Below, in pieces: positions 52,075 through 60,526 of a DNA stretch of 64,000 nucleotides. Every line of letters starts with the position of its first letter. The stretch's first letter is position 1. This stretch comes from Mycobacterium sp. AZCC_0083 (GTDB lineage Bacteria; Actinomycetota; Actinomycetes; Mycobacteriales; Mycobacteriaceae), in NCBI RefSeq assembly GCF_014202335.1, contig NZ_JACHGP010000024.1, positions 1-64,000 on the forward strand. Direction: 5' to 3'. The notes under the pieces are model-generated. The model was not told the DNA's origin. It saw only the letters and a list, made by a program, of their open reading frames with translations, and searched no databases. The position numbers and the translations under genes are program-made.

Positions 52075-52950
52075 TTACTTACGCACGAACTCCGCGATTG
52101 CGGTACCGATTTCATCCGGGCTGTCCTCTTGAACGAAATGAATTCCGCTAACGGTCGTTTCGGTCAGGCTGGGCCAGGATCGGATGAGTTCGCGGACGTG
52201 GCCGTGGGCAATGGCACCCGGTTCGGCATTGATGAACAGCTTGGGCATCTCGGTTGCCGCCAGCCAGTTGCTGTATTCATCAACGACCGAGACCACGTCT
52301 GCCGGCTCACCGTCAATCGGCAGATTGCGTGGCCACGACAGCATTGGGCGGCGGCCTTCGCCTGGCATGACGAAGGGTCGCCGATAGTGGTCCATCTCTG
52401 CGTCACTGAGTTCGCGCTGGATCTGGGCAGGTAGGACACGCTCTATGAACACGTTCTGCTCCAGCACCATTGGCTCGCCGCGCGGGGAGCGAAAGCCCTC
52501 AAAGATTTCGCGGATCGCGCTGGGGAATTCCGGCCATGTCATCGGGATCACGATGGCCTCCGTGAACGCGATCCCCTGCACACGGTCGCGGTGTTGGTTG
52601 GCCCAGTCGAAGCCGAGGACCGAACCCCAGTCGTGCAGCACGAGTGTCACGTTGTCGCCGAGATCCAGTGCGTCCCACAGCGCGAACAGGTAGTCACGTT
52701 GTTCGGCATAGTTGTAGCGATCTGGGCCCGACGGGCGCAACTTGTCCGAGCCGCCCATTCCGATGAGATCGCACGCCACGAGCCGGCCCAGCCCTTCCAG
52801 GTGCGGCATCACGTTGCGCCACAGGTAGGACGAGGTCGGGTTGCCGTGCTGAAAGACGATGGCGTTGCCGTCGCCCTCGTCGACGTAGGCCATCCGGTAC
52901 CCATTGACGTTGCGATACTTCAGTTGCCCGTAGGGTTTTGCTCCCACCAC
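52075..52950 (-). CDS. Haloalkane dehalogenase, HLD-II type (LinB/DmbA-like)
   Basis: 291 aa from a GTG at 52950 with AGGAGG 6 nt upstream. The catalytic set is complete and at LinB-like positions: His35-Gly-Asn37-Pro, nucleophile Asp107 and halide-binding Trp108 (LHDWGS), Glu131 (FTEAIV) and His271 (GIHFVQED). It belongs to another subfamily than the HLD-I enzyme at 37953. It cleaves carbon-halogen bonds of alkyl halides. It stands 176 bp after the broken epimerase gene. Confidence 0.92.
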   Translation of the reverse strand: MVGAKPYGQLKYRNVNGYRMAYVDEGDGNAIVFQHGNPTSSYLWRNVMPHLEGLGRLVACDLIGMGGSDKLRPSGPDRYNYAEQRDYLFALWDALDLGDNVTLVLHDWGSVLGFDWANQHRDRVQGIAFTEAIVIPMTWPEFPSAIREIFEGFRSPRGEPMVLEQNVFIERVLPAQIQRELSDAEMDHYRRPFVMPGEGRRPMLSWPRNLPIDGEPADVVSVVDEYSNWLAATEMPKLFINAEPGAIAHGHVRELIRSWPSLTETTVSGIHFVQEDSPDEIGTAIAEFVRK

Positions 52951-53126
52951 GATGTGCCTCCTAGCGCATGAGGTCTCCGGCGGCTTGGTCGCAGCGCCTG
53001 CGGCAACCCGAGTGGAACCATTTAGGGGATGATGCGAAGTTGGCGGAGTCTCGTGAGCTGCCGCCCGAAGCTCTGGTGCGTGTCGATGCAATCCGCGAAC
53101 CCCGCCTGACGGATCTTGATTGTGCT

Positions 53127-54121
53127 CTAGATGGTCTCTTCACCGAAGTTGAGCATCCAGTCCACGAACGACCAGTTCGCGATCTGCTCATAGGGCGTGG
53201 GGTACAGGCCATAGCGGGCAACCATGGAATCCCACAACGGAGCCTTCTCGCTCATCTCAGAAACGGTGGACATGGCAAGCGGCTCTGCGACTGGCAGATC
53301 GTAGAAGGCGGCGAGCTCATTCCACAGTTGCCTCCAGCGATAGACGTCGCCGTTCGACACGTTGAAGATCTCATTGCGTGCTTTGTCTTCACCCAGGGCC
53401 CACAACGTTGCGCGGCCGAACAATTCGGCGTCCGTTGTCTCCTGGAGACTGTTCCATCCCACTTTGGTGCCAGGAAAACGCAACGGCAACCCCAGTTCGC
53501 GACTCATCGCGGCATACGTCGCGAGACTGGTAACCAGGTTCATTGGCGAGTTCTGGCTTGGTCCCATGACCAGATGGGGACGGAAAACCGTCCAACTAGC
53601 CCCAGTCTCAGCGGCCCAGTCAGCCAGAATGTCTTCCTGCTGGTGGTAGTGGATCGGCGCAATGAGACGTGGGTCTGTCTCCTTCGCTGGAGCATTGAAG
53701 GCGCCGAGGCTGAAGCCGTAGGACTTGGCACCGCCGGCGAGTACGACACGTTCAATGCGCACGTTGCCCGCCGCGAGAGCGTCGAGCGTATTTCTCAACA
53801 TTCTGGCATTTGGCTCGACGGTTCGGCCATTGTGGGTTTCTCGACGTAGGCGGCGAAGACCAGATCGGTCACCTCATAGAGAGACGAGAAGGCGCTCTTC
53901 GTGCCCTCGCGGTCCAGCAGATCGACGCTGATGTGAGGGGGTGCGGACTGCGCTCGATAGGCCGGTGCGGGTCGACGCGCGGCTGTGGTGACCGTCCACT
54001 GCGGGTTCTCGGCGACGGCGTCGATAACGCCAGTACCAAGGACGCCGTATGGTCCAACAAGCAGGATCTGGCGCTGCATGACGGGTGTTTCAGTACTAGC
54101 GAACGTAGCGGGGTTGCTCAT
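53127..54121 (-). pseudogene. NAD-dependent epimerase/dehydratase (PRISE-like SDR), broken by frameshift
   Basis: The N-terminal part (54121 down to about 53820, MSNPATFAS ... QILLVGPYGVLGTGVI with the Rossmann glycines) runs into a stop after KPTMAE. The C-terminal part continues in another frame from about 53816 (VEPNARMLRNTLDAL ... GGAKSYGFSLG ... NEIFNVSNGDVYRW) to the stop at 53127. One base appears to be missing between GCCGAA and CCGTCGAG. The family is close to progesterone 5-beta-reductase/iridoid-synthase-like SDRs. Either a real loss of function or a sequencing error. Confidence 0.85.
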
Positions 54122-54156
54122 GGCGCATCCCTTCCTCGTGCGGGCAGCGGCAGCGG

Positions 54157-54513
54157 TCAGCTGGCCACGAGATCGAACTCGTTGCCGTCGGGGTCGATGA
54201 AGCCGATCCATCGGTTGTCGTTCTCCGCCAGTGAGCGGATCTGCTTGGCGCCCAGGTTAATCAGTCGCTCGGCGTCGGCGGCGACGTCGCTGGACCGCAG
54301 ATCGAAGTGCACGCGGTTCTTCACGGTCTTGTCCTCGGCCACCTTGTGAAACAACAGGAGGGGTCCCTGTTCACCGTCGGTGTCTGCCGGGATCGACGCG
54401 GAGTCCTCGGTTGCGCCGTCATTGACGGTGCGGTGCAGGACCTGGGCCCAGAACTGTGCGAGTTGGGCGGCGTCGCGGGCGTCGAAGCTGACCGCCATTA
54501 TCGAGATGCTCAT
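54157..54513 (-). CDS. VOC-family (glyoxalase-like) protein
   Basis: 118 aa. SISIMAVSFDARDAAQLAQFW at the start (beta-strand then helix) and RVHFDLRSSD and WIGFIDPDGNEFDLV later follow the glyoxalase/dioxygenase fold. The metal residues are partly missing at the N-terminus, so it may be a binding protein instead of an enzyme. Its ATG overlaps the stop of the upstream SDR gene; the broken epimerase gene starts 36 bp downstream. The three form one operon. Confidence 0.88.
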   Translation of the reverse strand: MSISIMAVSFDARDAAQLAQFWAQVLHRTVNDGATEDSASIPADTDGEQGPLLLFHKVAEDKTVKNRVHFDLRSSDVAADAERLINLGAKQIRSLAENDNRWIGFIDPDGNEFDLVAS

Positions 54514-55283
54514 GATGCCAATTCGGTTCGTTGCTTATTTGCGGCGGCGGGGCGACCGGCGTCGACGGCCACGTTGGTACCGGTGATGTAGGACGCGCGG
54601 GGGGAAGCCAGGAATCCGATCACGTCGGCGATCTCCTGCGGCTCGGCAACCCGACCGAGCAGAGTGGTCTCGGCCATGGAATCGAACAGCTCCCGTGGGG
54701 CTGCGTTGGTGTAGACGGGTCCCGGTGAGATGGCGTTGACCCTGATGCCGGCGGGTCCGTATTCGGCGGCCCATGAGCGGGCCAAGGAGGCCAGTGCGGC
54801 TTTGGTGGCGCCGTAGGCGGCACTGTCGGGCTTACCGACGATGCCGGCCCTGCTGGCCAGGTTGATGATCACGCCATCGCCCCGGGCCACCATCTTCGGG
54901 GCCAGTACCGACACCAGCAGGTAGGGGGCCTCCACGTTGGCGACGAACAGCTGATCCAGCGTGTTGACGGCCAGCTTCTCGGTTGGACCGAACCAGGCGA
55001 ACCCTGCATTGTTGACGAGGATGTCGACGTCGCCGACCTCATGAGCCAACCGCAGTGCTACCGCGGGGTCGCCCAGGTTGGCGCCGACGAAACGCGCTGA
55101 GCCACCGAGTGTTTCGATTTCGGCGACCACCTCAGCGCCCCGGCTGGCATCGCGGCCGTGCACGATCACCGTGGCCCCCTGTGCGGCCAGCTGCACCGCA
55201 GCGGCCCTACCGATACCCGATGTCGCGCCGGTGACCAGCGCGACCTTGCCTTCCAGATCCCGAACCACCGTGGGGCTTGTCAT
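54510..55283 (-). CDS. Short-chain dehydrogenase/reductase, head of the SDR-VOC-epimerase operon
   Basis: 257 aa. TGATSGIGRAAA is the nucleotide-binding motif, NNAG is intact (ILVNNAGFAWFG), and the catalytic Ser and YGATK are present (INLASRAGIV, AAYGATKAAL). Two TTAGAC-type sites lie within 75 bp upstream of its start. The substrate is unknown; the companion VOC and PRISE-like genes hint at a cyclic ketone or steroid-like compound, which is speculation. Confidence 0.92.
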   Translation of the reverse strand: MTSPTVVRDLEGKVALVTGATSGIGRAAAVQLAAQGATVIVHGRDASRGAEVVAEIETLGGSARFVGANLGDPAVALRLAHEVGDVDILVNNAGFAWFGPTEKLAVNTLDQLFVANVEAPYLLVSVLAPKMVARGDGVIINLASRAGIVGKPDSAAYGATKAALASLARSWAAEYGPAGIRVNAISPGPVYTNAAPRELFDSMAETTLLGRVAEPQEIADVIGFLASPRASYITGTNVAVDAGRPAAANKQRTELAS

Positions 55284-55300
55284 GTCCGCTCCTCATGTCT

Positions 55301-55318
55301 TTGTACCGATCTGTTTGA
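55301..55318. promoter_or_regulatory. Operator site 2
   Basis: TTGTACCGATCTGTTTGA matches site 1 at 14 of 18 positions, including ACCGATCTGT in the centre. It lies 18 bp upstream of the SDR start, which would block the promoter or ribosome binding. It is 20 bp from site 3. Confidence 0.55.
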
Positions 55319-55337
55319 TCGGACAGCCCAGCCAAAA

Positions 55338-55357
55338 TTTAGACCGACCAGACTAAA
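55338..55357. promoter_or_regulatory. Operator site 3
   Basis: TTTAGACCGACCAGACTAAA has arms TTTAGAC and GACTAAA with one mismatch. It shares TTAGACCGA with site 1. Its centre is about 38 bp from the centre of site 2, so two dimers could bind on the same face of the helix if the spacing is near four turns. Confidence 0.65.
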
Positions 55358-55603
55358 GACGCAAGCCCATCGTCCAATATTCCCTGAGGGGCAACGTCGT
55401 CGCAGCGAGGTCGCCTCCTGAGCCGGGTCCCCCTACCGGCTGGCGAACCGCAGGGAGTCGGCAAATGTGCCCGACGAAATGTTACGCCGAACTGATGTCG
55501 ACGGCTCGACCCACGTGTCGAATTATCAAGTGTCGCCGTCTATTACCAGAGACACAGGGCGTGGCTCTGATCCGAGGCAGAGTCTTCAGCTCGACTGCCC
55601 GTT

Positions 55604-56161
55604 CTAGTTCGGGGACGGGTCCGTCGCGGCGGCCACCACCTTGCGGGCCAGCGAAGATGCCGTCGCGGCGGTGTCGGGCCGTCGGTCCATCCAGGCTGTG
55701 ACGCAGGTGCCGCGGTAGATCATGACAAGCTGTTCGGCGAGTTCCTCTGGACGAGTAACCTGCGCGGCGTGAGCCAGATCGCAGAACAGGTTGTGAATCC
55801 AGTTGTGATATCTCGTCCTCACCCCCTCGACCAGCGCCTCGGGCAGGCTGGCTTCGGTGGCCAGGGTTAACTCCTCTACGTCACGCTCAAAGGCTGGCTC
55901 GGCAAACGACGGGCCTAGGATTTCAAAGACGCCGATAATGCGTTGCCGGGCAGAGGGGAAGCGTGAAAGCTCGCGCAGCATCCGATCCTGGATTCTGGCG
56001 AACCGGGACTGCAGGTAGGCCCGGATCAGGTCGTCGTCGTCCCCGTCGCCCAACCCAGCTTCGGGAATTCCTGACTTTGTCACGACCTCGTCGAAAAAGG
56101 CGCGCTGGATCCCAGTTGGGCGGATGACGACGACCGGGTGGGGTCGGGTGGGTGAGGTCAT
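55604..56161 (-). CDS. TetR-like protein with degenerate N-terminal DNA-binding domain
   Basis: 185 aa. The C-terminal domain (SRFARIQDRMLRELSRFP, IIGVFEILGPSF, HNWIHNLFCDLAHAAQV, PEELAEQLVMIYRG) aligns along its length with the TetR at 59713. The N-terminus keeps part of the HTH (FFDEVVTKSGIPEAGL) but the first helix is replaced by PHPVVVIRP. The start has a strong AAAGGAG 6 nt upstream, so this is the true start. It may bind ligand and form heterodimers without binding DNA itself. Confidence 0.75.
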   Translation of the reverse strand: MTSPTRPHPVVVIRPTGIQRAFFDEVVTKSGIPEAGLGDGDDDDLIRAYLQSRFARIQDRMLRELSRFPSARQRIIGVFEILGPSFAEPAFERDVEELTLATEASLPEALVEGVRTRYHNWIHNLFCDLAHAAQVTRPEELAEQLVMIYRGTCVTAWMDRRPDTAATASSLARKVVAAATDPSPN

Positions 56162-56680
56162 CGGCGGCTCCTTTGGTTGCCGAGGTCGGTGCTGGCAGTT
56201 GCCTGAGGGAGCGCGCGATGATCACGCACGGGCCAGTCTCCGCACTTTTCGCTGCCACGCGTCTGCTAACGGTTTTGCGGTTACAACGCTAGTACCGACC
56301 GACGTCCTTTCACTGGTTGCAGAGTGGTACCAATAACGCCACGCTCGTTCGGGTCACCACGTGCGCGTGCCGGCTTCGGGGCGACCGCAAGTAACCCAGC
56401 AGTGGATGCGCTGGCAAGCACTGACTTCCTGGACGAAATGTCCCAACGCAACGACCAGAACCGTTGCGCCGCAGTCTCATCAGCGAACCAACGATGGAAT
56501 TAGACAGAACTGTCTGATAGCCTTGTTCGATGCCGAAAAAGACGCGACAGGCTTCGGCACGAGGCCGACTCCTCGGGTGTGGTCGCTACGCGAAATGCCG
56601 CGATTGCGCCGTCGCCAATTGAGCGGGCGGACCAAACCGTTGCGGACGCCTTACTGGAGACAACAGATCGAGGGAGACTG
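56162..56680. other. Intergenic region between TetR-like gene and MBL hydrolase gene
   Basis: 519 bp. It contains operator site 4 and a half-site-like GTACCGACC near 56292. A short open frame of 30 codons (56530-56619) starts 13 bp after site 4 with MPKKTRQASARGRLL, which resembles the beginning of TetR proteins and may be the remnant of a repressor gene. Otherwise no gene is visible. Confidence 0.5.
56500..56517. promoter_or_regulatory. Operator site 4 before the MBL hydrolase
   Basis: TTAGACAGAACTGTCTGA has arms TTAGACAG and CTGTCTGA, with one mismatch, around a two-base centre. It is the same motif as sites 1 and 3, 164 bp upstream of the MBL-fold gene start. Confidence 0.7.
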
Positions 56681-57568
56681 ATGGAATCGATCACCCTGGG
56701 TGACGTGACAGTCACGCGCATCACGGAATGGGAAGGCTGCGCCCCGATAACTGCCCAGCTCGCCCCTGAAGGCGGCCGCGAGGTCTGGGAGCGACACAGT
56801 TCGTGGCTGGCACCTAGGTTCTGGAACCGGGAGTCGAACGAGGTCGTCACCTGTTCGGCATCGTATTTGGTCCGCAGTGCCGGCAAGAACATCCTGATCG
56901 ATACAGCATCCGGAAACGGCAAGGAACGCCCCTACTTTCCGCTGTCGTCACACCTCGATACTCCCTATATCCAGGACCTCGGTCGCGCGGGAGTGAAACC
57001 CGAAGACGTGGATATCGTTGTCTGCACCCACCTTCACTTCGACCACGTCGGCTGGAACACGGTGTTGGAAAATCGCGAGTGGGTTCCCACGTTTCCCAAC
57101 GCCTCCTATCTGTTCACCCTCGAAGACTTCGATTATTGGAATCCGCTCAACGACACCAAGCCGCTTGGCGCGCTTGTCAATCAAAACGCATACGAGGACA
57201 GCATTGCGCCGATCCACAATGCCGGGCAGGCCGTGTTGTGGAGCGGCAGCCACACCATTGACGAGAACTTGAGCCTCGTGGCCGCCCCAGGCCACACGCC
57301 GGGAAGCGCGATCGTCACTCTCGAGTCCGGCTCTGACCGTGCAATTTTCGTCGGTGACGTATTGAACAATCCGATACAGATCGTGGAGCCGCATTGGAAC
57401 AGCTGCTTCTGCGAGGATCCCCAACAAGCACGGTGGACCCGTCGCGAGGTGCTTTCTCGCGCTGCGGACACGAACGCACTCCTCTTGGCCAACCACTTCG
57501 CTGGCGGGCACGCCGCAGAAATCAGGCGCACCGGCGACAGGTTTCGAATAGTGCGCTGGATCGCCTGA
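56681..57568 (+). CDS. MBL-fold metallo-hydrolase
   Basis: 295 aa from the ATG at 56681, with GAGGGAG 6 nt upstream. The zinc motif THLHFDH (His117, His119, Asp121, His122) is followed by APGHTPGS and FVGDVLNNP, with the last His in LLANHFAGGH. It resembles AHL lactonase/AttM-like and other small-molecule hydrolases. In this regulon it probably opens a lactone or hydrolyses an ester. A longer frame upstream lacks family similarity. Confidence 0.9.
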   Translation: MESITLGDVTVTRITEWEGCAPITAQLAPEGGREVWERHSSWLAPRFWNRESNEVVTCSASYLVRSAGKNILIDTASGNGKERPYFPLSSHLDTPYIQDLGRAGVKPEDVDIVVCTHLHFDHVGWNTVLENREWVPTFPNASYLFTLEDFDYWNPLNDTKPLGALVNQNAYEDSIAPIHNAGQAVLWSGSHTIDENLSLVAAPGHTPGSAIVTLESGSDRAIFVGDVLNNPIQIVEPHWNSCFCEDPQQARWTRREVLSRAADTNALLLANHFAGGHAAEIRRTGDRFRIVRWIA

Positions 57569-57721
57569 ACCCGAGCCAAACATTTGGCCCATCAATCACA
57601 CAGCGGAGGTCTCAAAACACGATGCGGGAATTACTGCGCATCTCGACGAACGCAGATCTGGAAGCCAACAAAGAACCGGTGCGGTGGTGTGTATCGGGAC
57701 CGCGAATATCGTTCAGTCCAG

Positions 57722-58690
57722 CTAGGCGTCGGTAATGGCGGCGCGCAATTCCTTGAGGCGCCCCAAAGACGTGCCGGTTTCGGGTGTGTAGACGATGACT
57801 CGTAGATCGCTGCGGCGTGTCAAGAGCACGTTGCACGTGACTCTGATCGTCCCAACCGAGGGATGCTTGATTGTCTTGCGTTCGTTGTCGTAGACGTCGA
57901 CGCTTCGTGAGTCCCACAGTCGGCAAAAGCGCCTACTTCGTTGGGTCAGATCATCCAGCAAGCTGGTCAGGCCAGGGTCGCGCTGATATCGACTCGACGT
58001 CAGGCGAAGGTCGCCGACGAGCCGCTCCTCGAAGGCGGCCTTGTCGCTATTCGTCCGCACGAGTCGTGTACCTAAGTCGTTGAACGTTCGCCAAACCAGG
58101 TTGCGCTCTGCGTTGGGTCGCGACTGAACGTCGCCGTGGACCGCCGACCACAGCGGGTTCCAGGTCAGGGGGCTCCATAGCGCGTCGTAAACGGCTGCCG
58201 GGCTCGCGTCGAGTTGATTGATCAGACGCATCACTTCGGGAGGCAGTGAGGCGCCGGATTGCTGGTTCGACGGTGCCGGTTGCCGAGCGAGACGAAACAG
58301 GTGTTCCTGCTCAGTTTCGGATAGCTGCAGGGTGCGCGACAGCGCGATCAACACTTGGGCCGATGGCGTCGATGCGCGACCCTGTTCGAGCTGGGTGATG
58401 TAGTCCGGTGAGACGCCGGCCAGTATGGCCAACTCGCGCCGCCGCAGACCGGGTGTGCGGCGTGGACCGGTCGCCGGCACTCCGGCGCCTTCCGGCGTCA
58501 ACCGCTCGCGCCACGCCCGCAATGCTGGTCCAAGCTCACCAGATACGCTCAGCGGTGCAGAGTATGCCGGACTTGCGACGCGCGCTAACGGTGGCACAGC
58601 GGCACCCGCACCGTCGCGTAATTCGGGGGTTGTTCCCGCGTGAAGGTCCCGGGTTGGATCGCTGATATCCGTCAAGTAGCTCACTACCAT
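57722..58690 (-). CDS. XRE-family regulator with MmyB-like ligand-binding domain
   Basis: About 322 aa. The HTH reads RRRELAILAGVSPDYITQLEQ followed by GRASTPSAQVLIALSRTL, and the C-terminal domain (AVYDALWSPLTWNPLWSAVHGD, separate strands) is the MmyB-like ligand-binding fold that in known structures binds small hydrophobic molecules. The start is uncertain; a later GTG would remove the disordered first 60 residues. Such regulators often control neighbouring SDR genes. It is divergent from the DUF427 gene. Confidence 0.85.
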   Translation of the reverse strand: MVVSYLTDISDPTRDLHAGTTPELRDGAGAAVPPLARVASPAYSAPLSVSGELGPALRAWRERLTPEGAGVPATGPRRTPGLRRRELAILAGVSPDYITQLEQGRASTPSAQVLIALSRTLQLSETEQEHLFRLARQPAPSNQQSGASLPPEVMRLINQLDASPAAVYDALWSPLTWNPLWSAVHGDVQSRPNAERNLVWRTFNDLGTRLVRTNSDKAAFEERLVGDLRLTSSRYQRDPGLTSLLDDLTQRSRRFCRLWDSRSVDVYDNERKTIKHPSVGTIRVTCNVLLTRRSDLRVIVYTPETGTSLGRLKELRAAITDA

Positions 58691-58840
58691 CGCTGCGCCT
58701 TGCCCACGATGATCACCGCATTCGCCGAAGGTGTGGGCTGTTCGCAACGTTACCACCGGCCGGCCTACCCGCGGTTCTTCCGTCGGCAGCTGGTGATCGG
58801 CGAGGTTGACGCGACCTTGATTCGGGGCGTAACGTCAAAT

Positions 58841-58858
58841 ATATACAGATCGGTCTAA
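58841..58858. promoter_or_regulatory. Operator site 5 before the DUF427 gene
   Basis: ATATACAGATCGGTCTAA: its last 14 bases are the exact reverse complement of the first 14 of site 1. The left arm is degenerate (ATATAC instead of TTAGAC) and overlaps a TATAC -10-like sequence. It lies 48 bp upstream of the DUF427 start and 150 bp upstream of the XRE gene on the other strand. Confidence 0.65.
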
Positions 58859-58906
58859 AGCGGTGGGTGGACAGACACTCCCGCCACGCAGACAGGAGTC
58901 GGCCTC

Positions 58907-59716
58907 ATGACTACGCCAATCGTCGGAAGCCGAGGACCAGTGACTCCGGAGTCGCGGAATCCCGATCGCGACTACCCCCAGATGGTGGGGGACCGCGGTC
59001 TCGTCGAGCCCTCACCACGTCGGGTACGCGGCTACTTCGATGACGTACTCGTATTCGACACGACCCGCGCCCTTTACGTCTGGGAGATCTCCTACTACCC
59101 GCAGTATTACATTCCGGTGTCTGACGTTCGCATGGAGCGTTTGCAGGACGAGAACCACGCCCAGAAGCTGCAGTTCGGTTCCTCGCGGCTACATTCGTTG
59201 ACCTCGCCTGAGCGCACACTGAAGTCTGCTGCCCGCGTGTACGATTCGGGTTCGGTCGCCGGCACCGTCCGATTCGAATGGGACGCGCTCGAGTGGTTCG
59301 AAGAGGATGAACCCATTATCGGTCATCCACGCAACCCCTACATCCGTGTCGACTCGTTGCGTTCCCATCGTCACATCAGGGTGGAGCTCGACGGCGTCGT
59401 TCTGGCCGAAACCCACAGCCCAGTCTTGCTCTTCGAGACAGGGCTGCCGACCCGTTTCTACATCGACCGCACTGACGTCGCGTTCTCACACTTGGAGCCG
59501 AGCAACACCGAAACCATATGCCCCTACAAAGGAATCACCTCGGGCTACTGGACAGTCAGGGTCGGGCAGGCTGTGTATCCCGATCTCGCCTGGACCTACG
59601 ACTACCCGTTGCGCGAGGTCGCTCCCATCGCCGGGATGATCGCGTTCTACAACGAAAAGCTGGACATCTTCGTCGACGGTGCCCGATTGCCTCGGCCGCA
59701 CACCCACTTCGGCTAG
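58907..59716 (+). CDS. Double DUF427-domain protein
   Basis: 269 aa with two DUF427 repeats. The first (VRGYFDDVLVFDTTRALYVWE) is shorter and lacks the core WTY motif; the second (IRVELDGVVLAETHSPVLLF ... GYWTVRVGQAVYPDLAWTYDYP ... VAPIAGMIAFYNEKLDIFVDG) is complete. The family's enzymatic role is not established. The preceding operator site 5 links it to the surrounding regulon. Its TAG stop interlocks with the stop of the TetR gene on the other strand. Confidence 0.85.
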   Translation: MTTPIVGSRGPVTPESRNPDRDYPQMVGDRGLVEPSPRRVRGYFDDVLVFDTTRALYVWEISYYPQYYIPVSDVRMERLQDENHAQKLQFGSSRLHSLTSPERTLKSAARVYDSGSVAGTVRFEWDALEWFEEDEPIIGHPRNPYIRVDSLRSHRHIRVELDGVVLAETHSPVLLFETGLPTRFYIDRTDVAFSHLEPSNTETICPYKGITSGYWTVRVGQAVYPDLAWTYDYPLREVAPIAGMIAFYNEKLDIFVDGARLPRPHTHFG

Positions 59717-60297
59717 GGCTGCCTCTGCAGGGCTGCGTCGATGAGCGCTTCGGCTACTGCGCGAGACGTGTTGACGGTTGAGGGTCGTCTGTCCAGCCAT
59801 GCCGAAACTCCTGCGCCGTCGAACAGCACGACAAGCTGCTCGGCCAGCTCCTCGGCATGCGGTACCTCGGCGGCAAAGGCCAGATCGAAGAACAGGTTCT
59901 GTAGCCAGTCCCGGTATTCGGTGACGATTTCCTCGACGACTTCGCCCGGTAAGGCTTCGGCGCTCGCGGTCACCAGCGCACACCCGTGAAAACCTGGTTC
60001 GACGAACGACTGCCCTTGGACCTCGAAGACGCCCACCAGACGTTCTCGGGGTGTGTTGTACCGAGGGAGTTCTCGGGCAACCGCGTCCTGCAGCCGGGTG
60101 TGACGGGCACGCAGGTAGGTGCGGATGAGCTCGTCTGTGCTTCCGAACGCGTCGCGAAGCGTGTCGAGCGGGACGCCGGCCTTCTCGATGACCCGGTCGA
60201 TGTGCACCCGGTGCAGGCCCTCGTGATAGAACAGCTCGTCGGCGGCGTCGAGAAGACGTTGACGAACCGATGCGCGATCGATGACGGGCTCGTCCAT
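59713..60297 (-). CDS. TetR-family regulator, paralogue of the 55604 protein
   Basis: 194 aa from MDEPVIDRASVRQRLLDAA. The HTH (LFYHEGLHRVHIDRVIEKAGV then PLDTLRDAFGSTDELI) is complete though divergent from classical TetR. The C-terminal domain matches the protein at 55604-56161 throughout (LQDAVARELPRY, EELAEQLVVLFDGAG). It is the best candidate for the repressor that reads the TTAGAC operators, because its DNA-binding domain is intact. Confidence 0.88.
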   Translation of the reverse strand: MDEPVIDRASVRQRLLDAADELFYHEGLHRVHIDRVIEKAGVPLDTLRDAFGSTDELIRTYLRARHTRLQDAVARELPRYNTPRERLVGVFEVQGQSFVEPGFHGCALVTASAEALPGEVVEEIVTEYRDWLQNLFFDLAFAAEVPHAEELAEQLVVLFDGAGVSAWLDRRPSTVNTSRAVAEALIDAALQRQP

Positions 60298-60439
60298 ATC
60301 CGTGATCCCATCTGCCAATTGGGCCGCCGCCACCGACGCGGCGACACTCCTCAAGGGGTAACCAGCGGTCGGCTAGAGGGTATTCCCGGCTCCACCGTTG
60401 GTGGGGACGATCAGTGAAACAATGATTCGGACTCGCTTG

Positions 60440-60511
60440 GCGGCACTCGTAGATGAAGTCCGCGATCGTGGCGCTGATCTCGTCGGGGCTGTCTTCCTGC
60501 ACGAATTGTCG
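60440..60511 (-). pseudogene. Remnant of a haloalkane dehalogenase 3' end
   Basis: The minus strand reads RQFVQEDSPDEISATIADFIYE, almost identical to the C-terminus of the intact dehalogenase at 52075 (FVQEDSPDEIGTAIAEFVRK). No other part of the gene is present; before it comes a fragment of another hydrolase. It is a deletion scar. Confidence 0.8.
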
Positions 60512-60526
60512 GGTACGTCAGCCGTT

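Larger units (their letters stand above)
55284..55603. other. Promoter region before the SDR-VOC-epimerase operon
   Basis: 320 bp without a gene. Next to the SDR start are two operator-like sites (55301-55318 and 55338-55357). The rest, up to the 3' end of the TetR-like gene, has no convincing coding sequence, repeat or hairpin. Confidence 0.6.
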
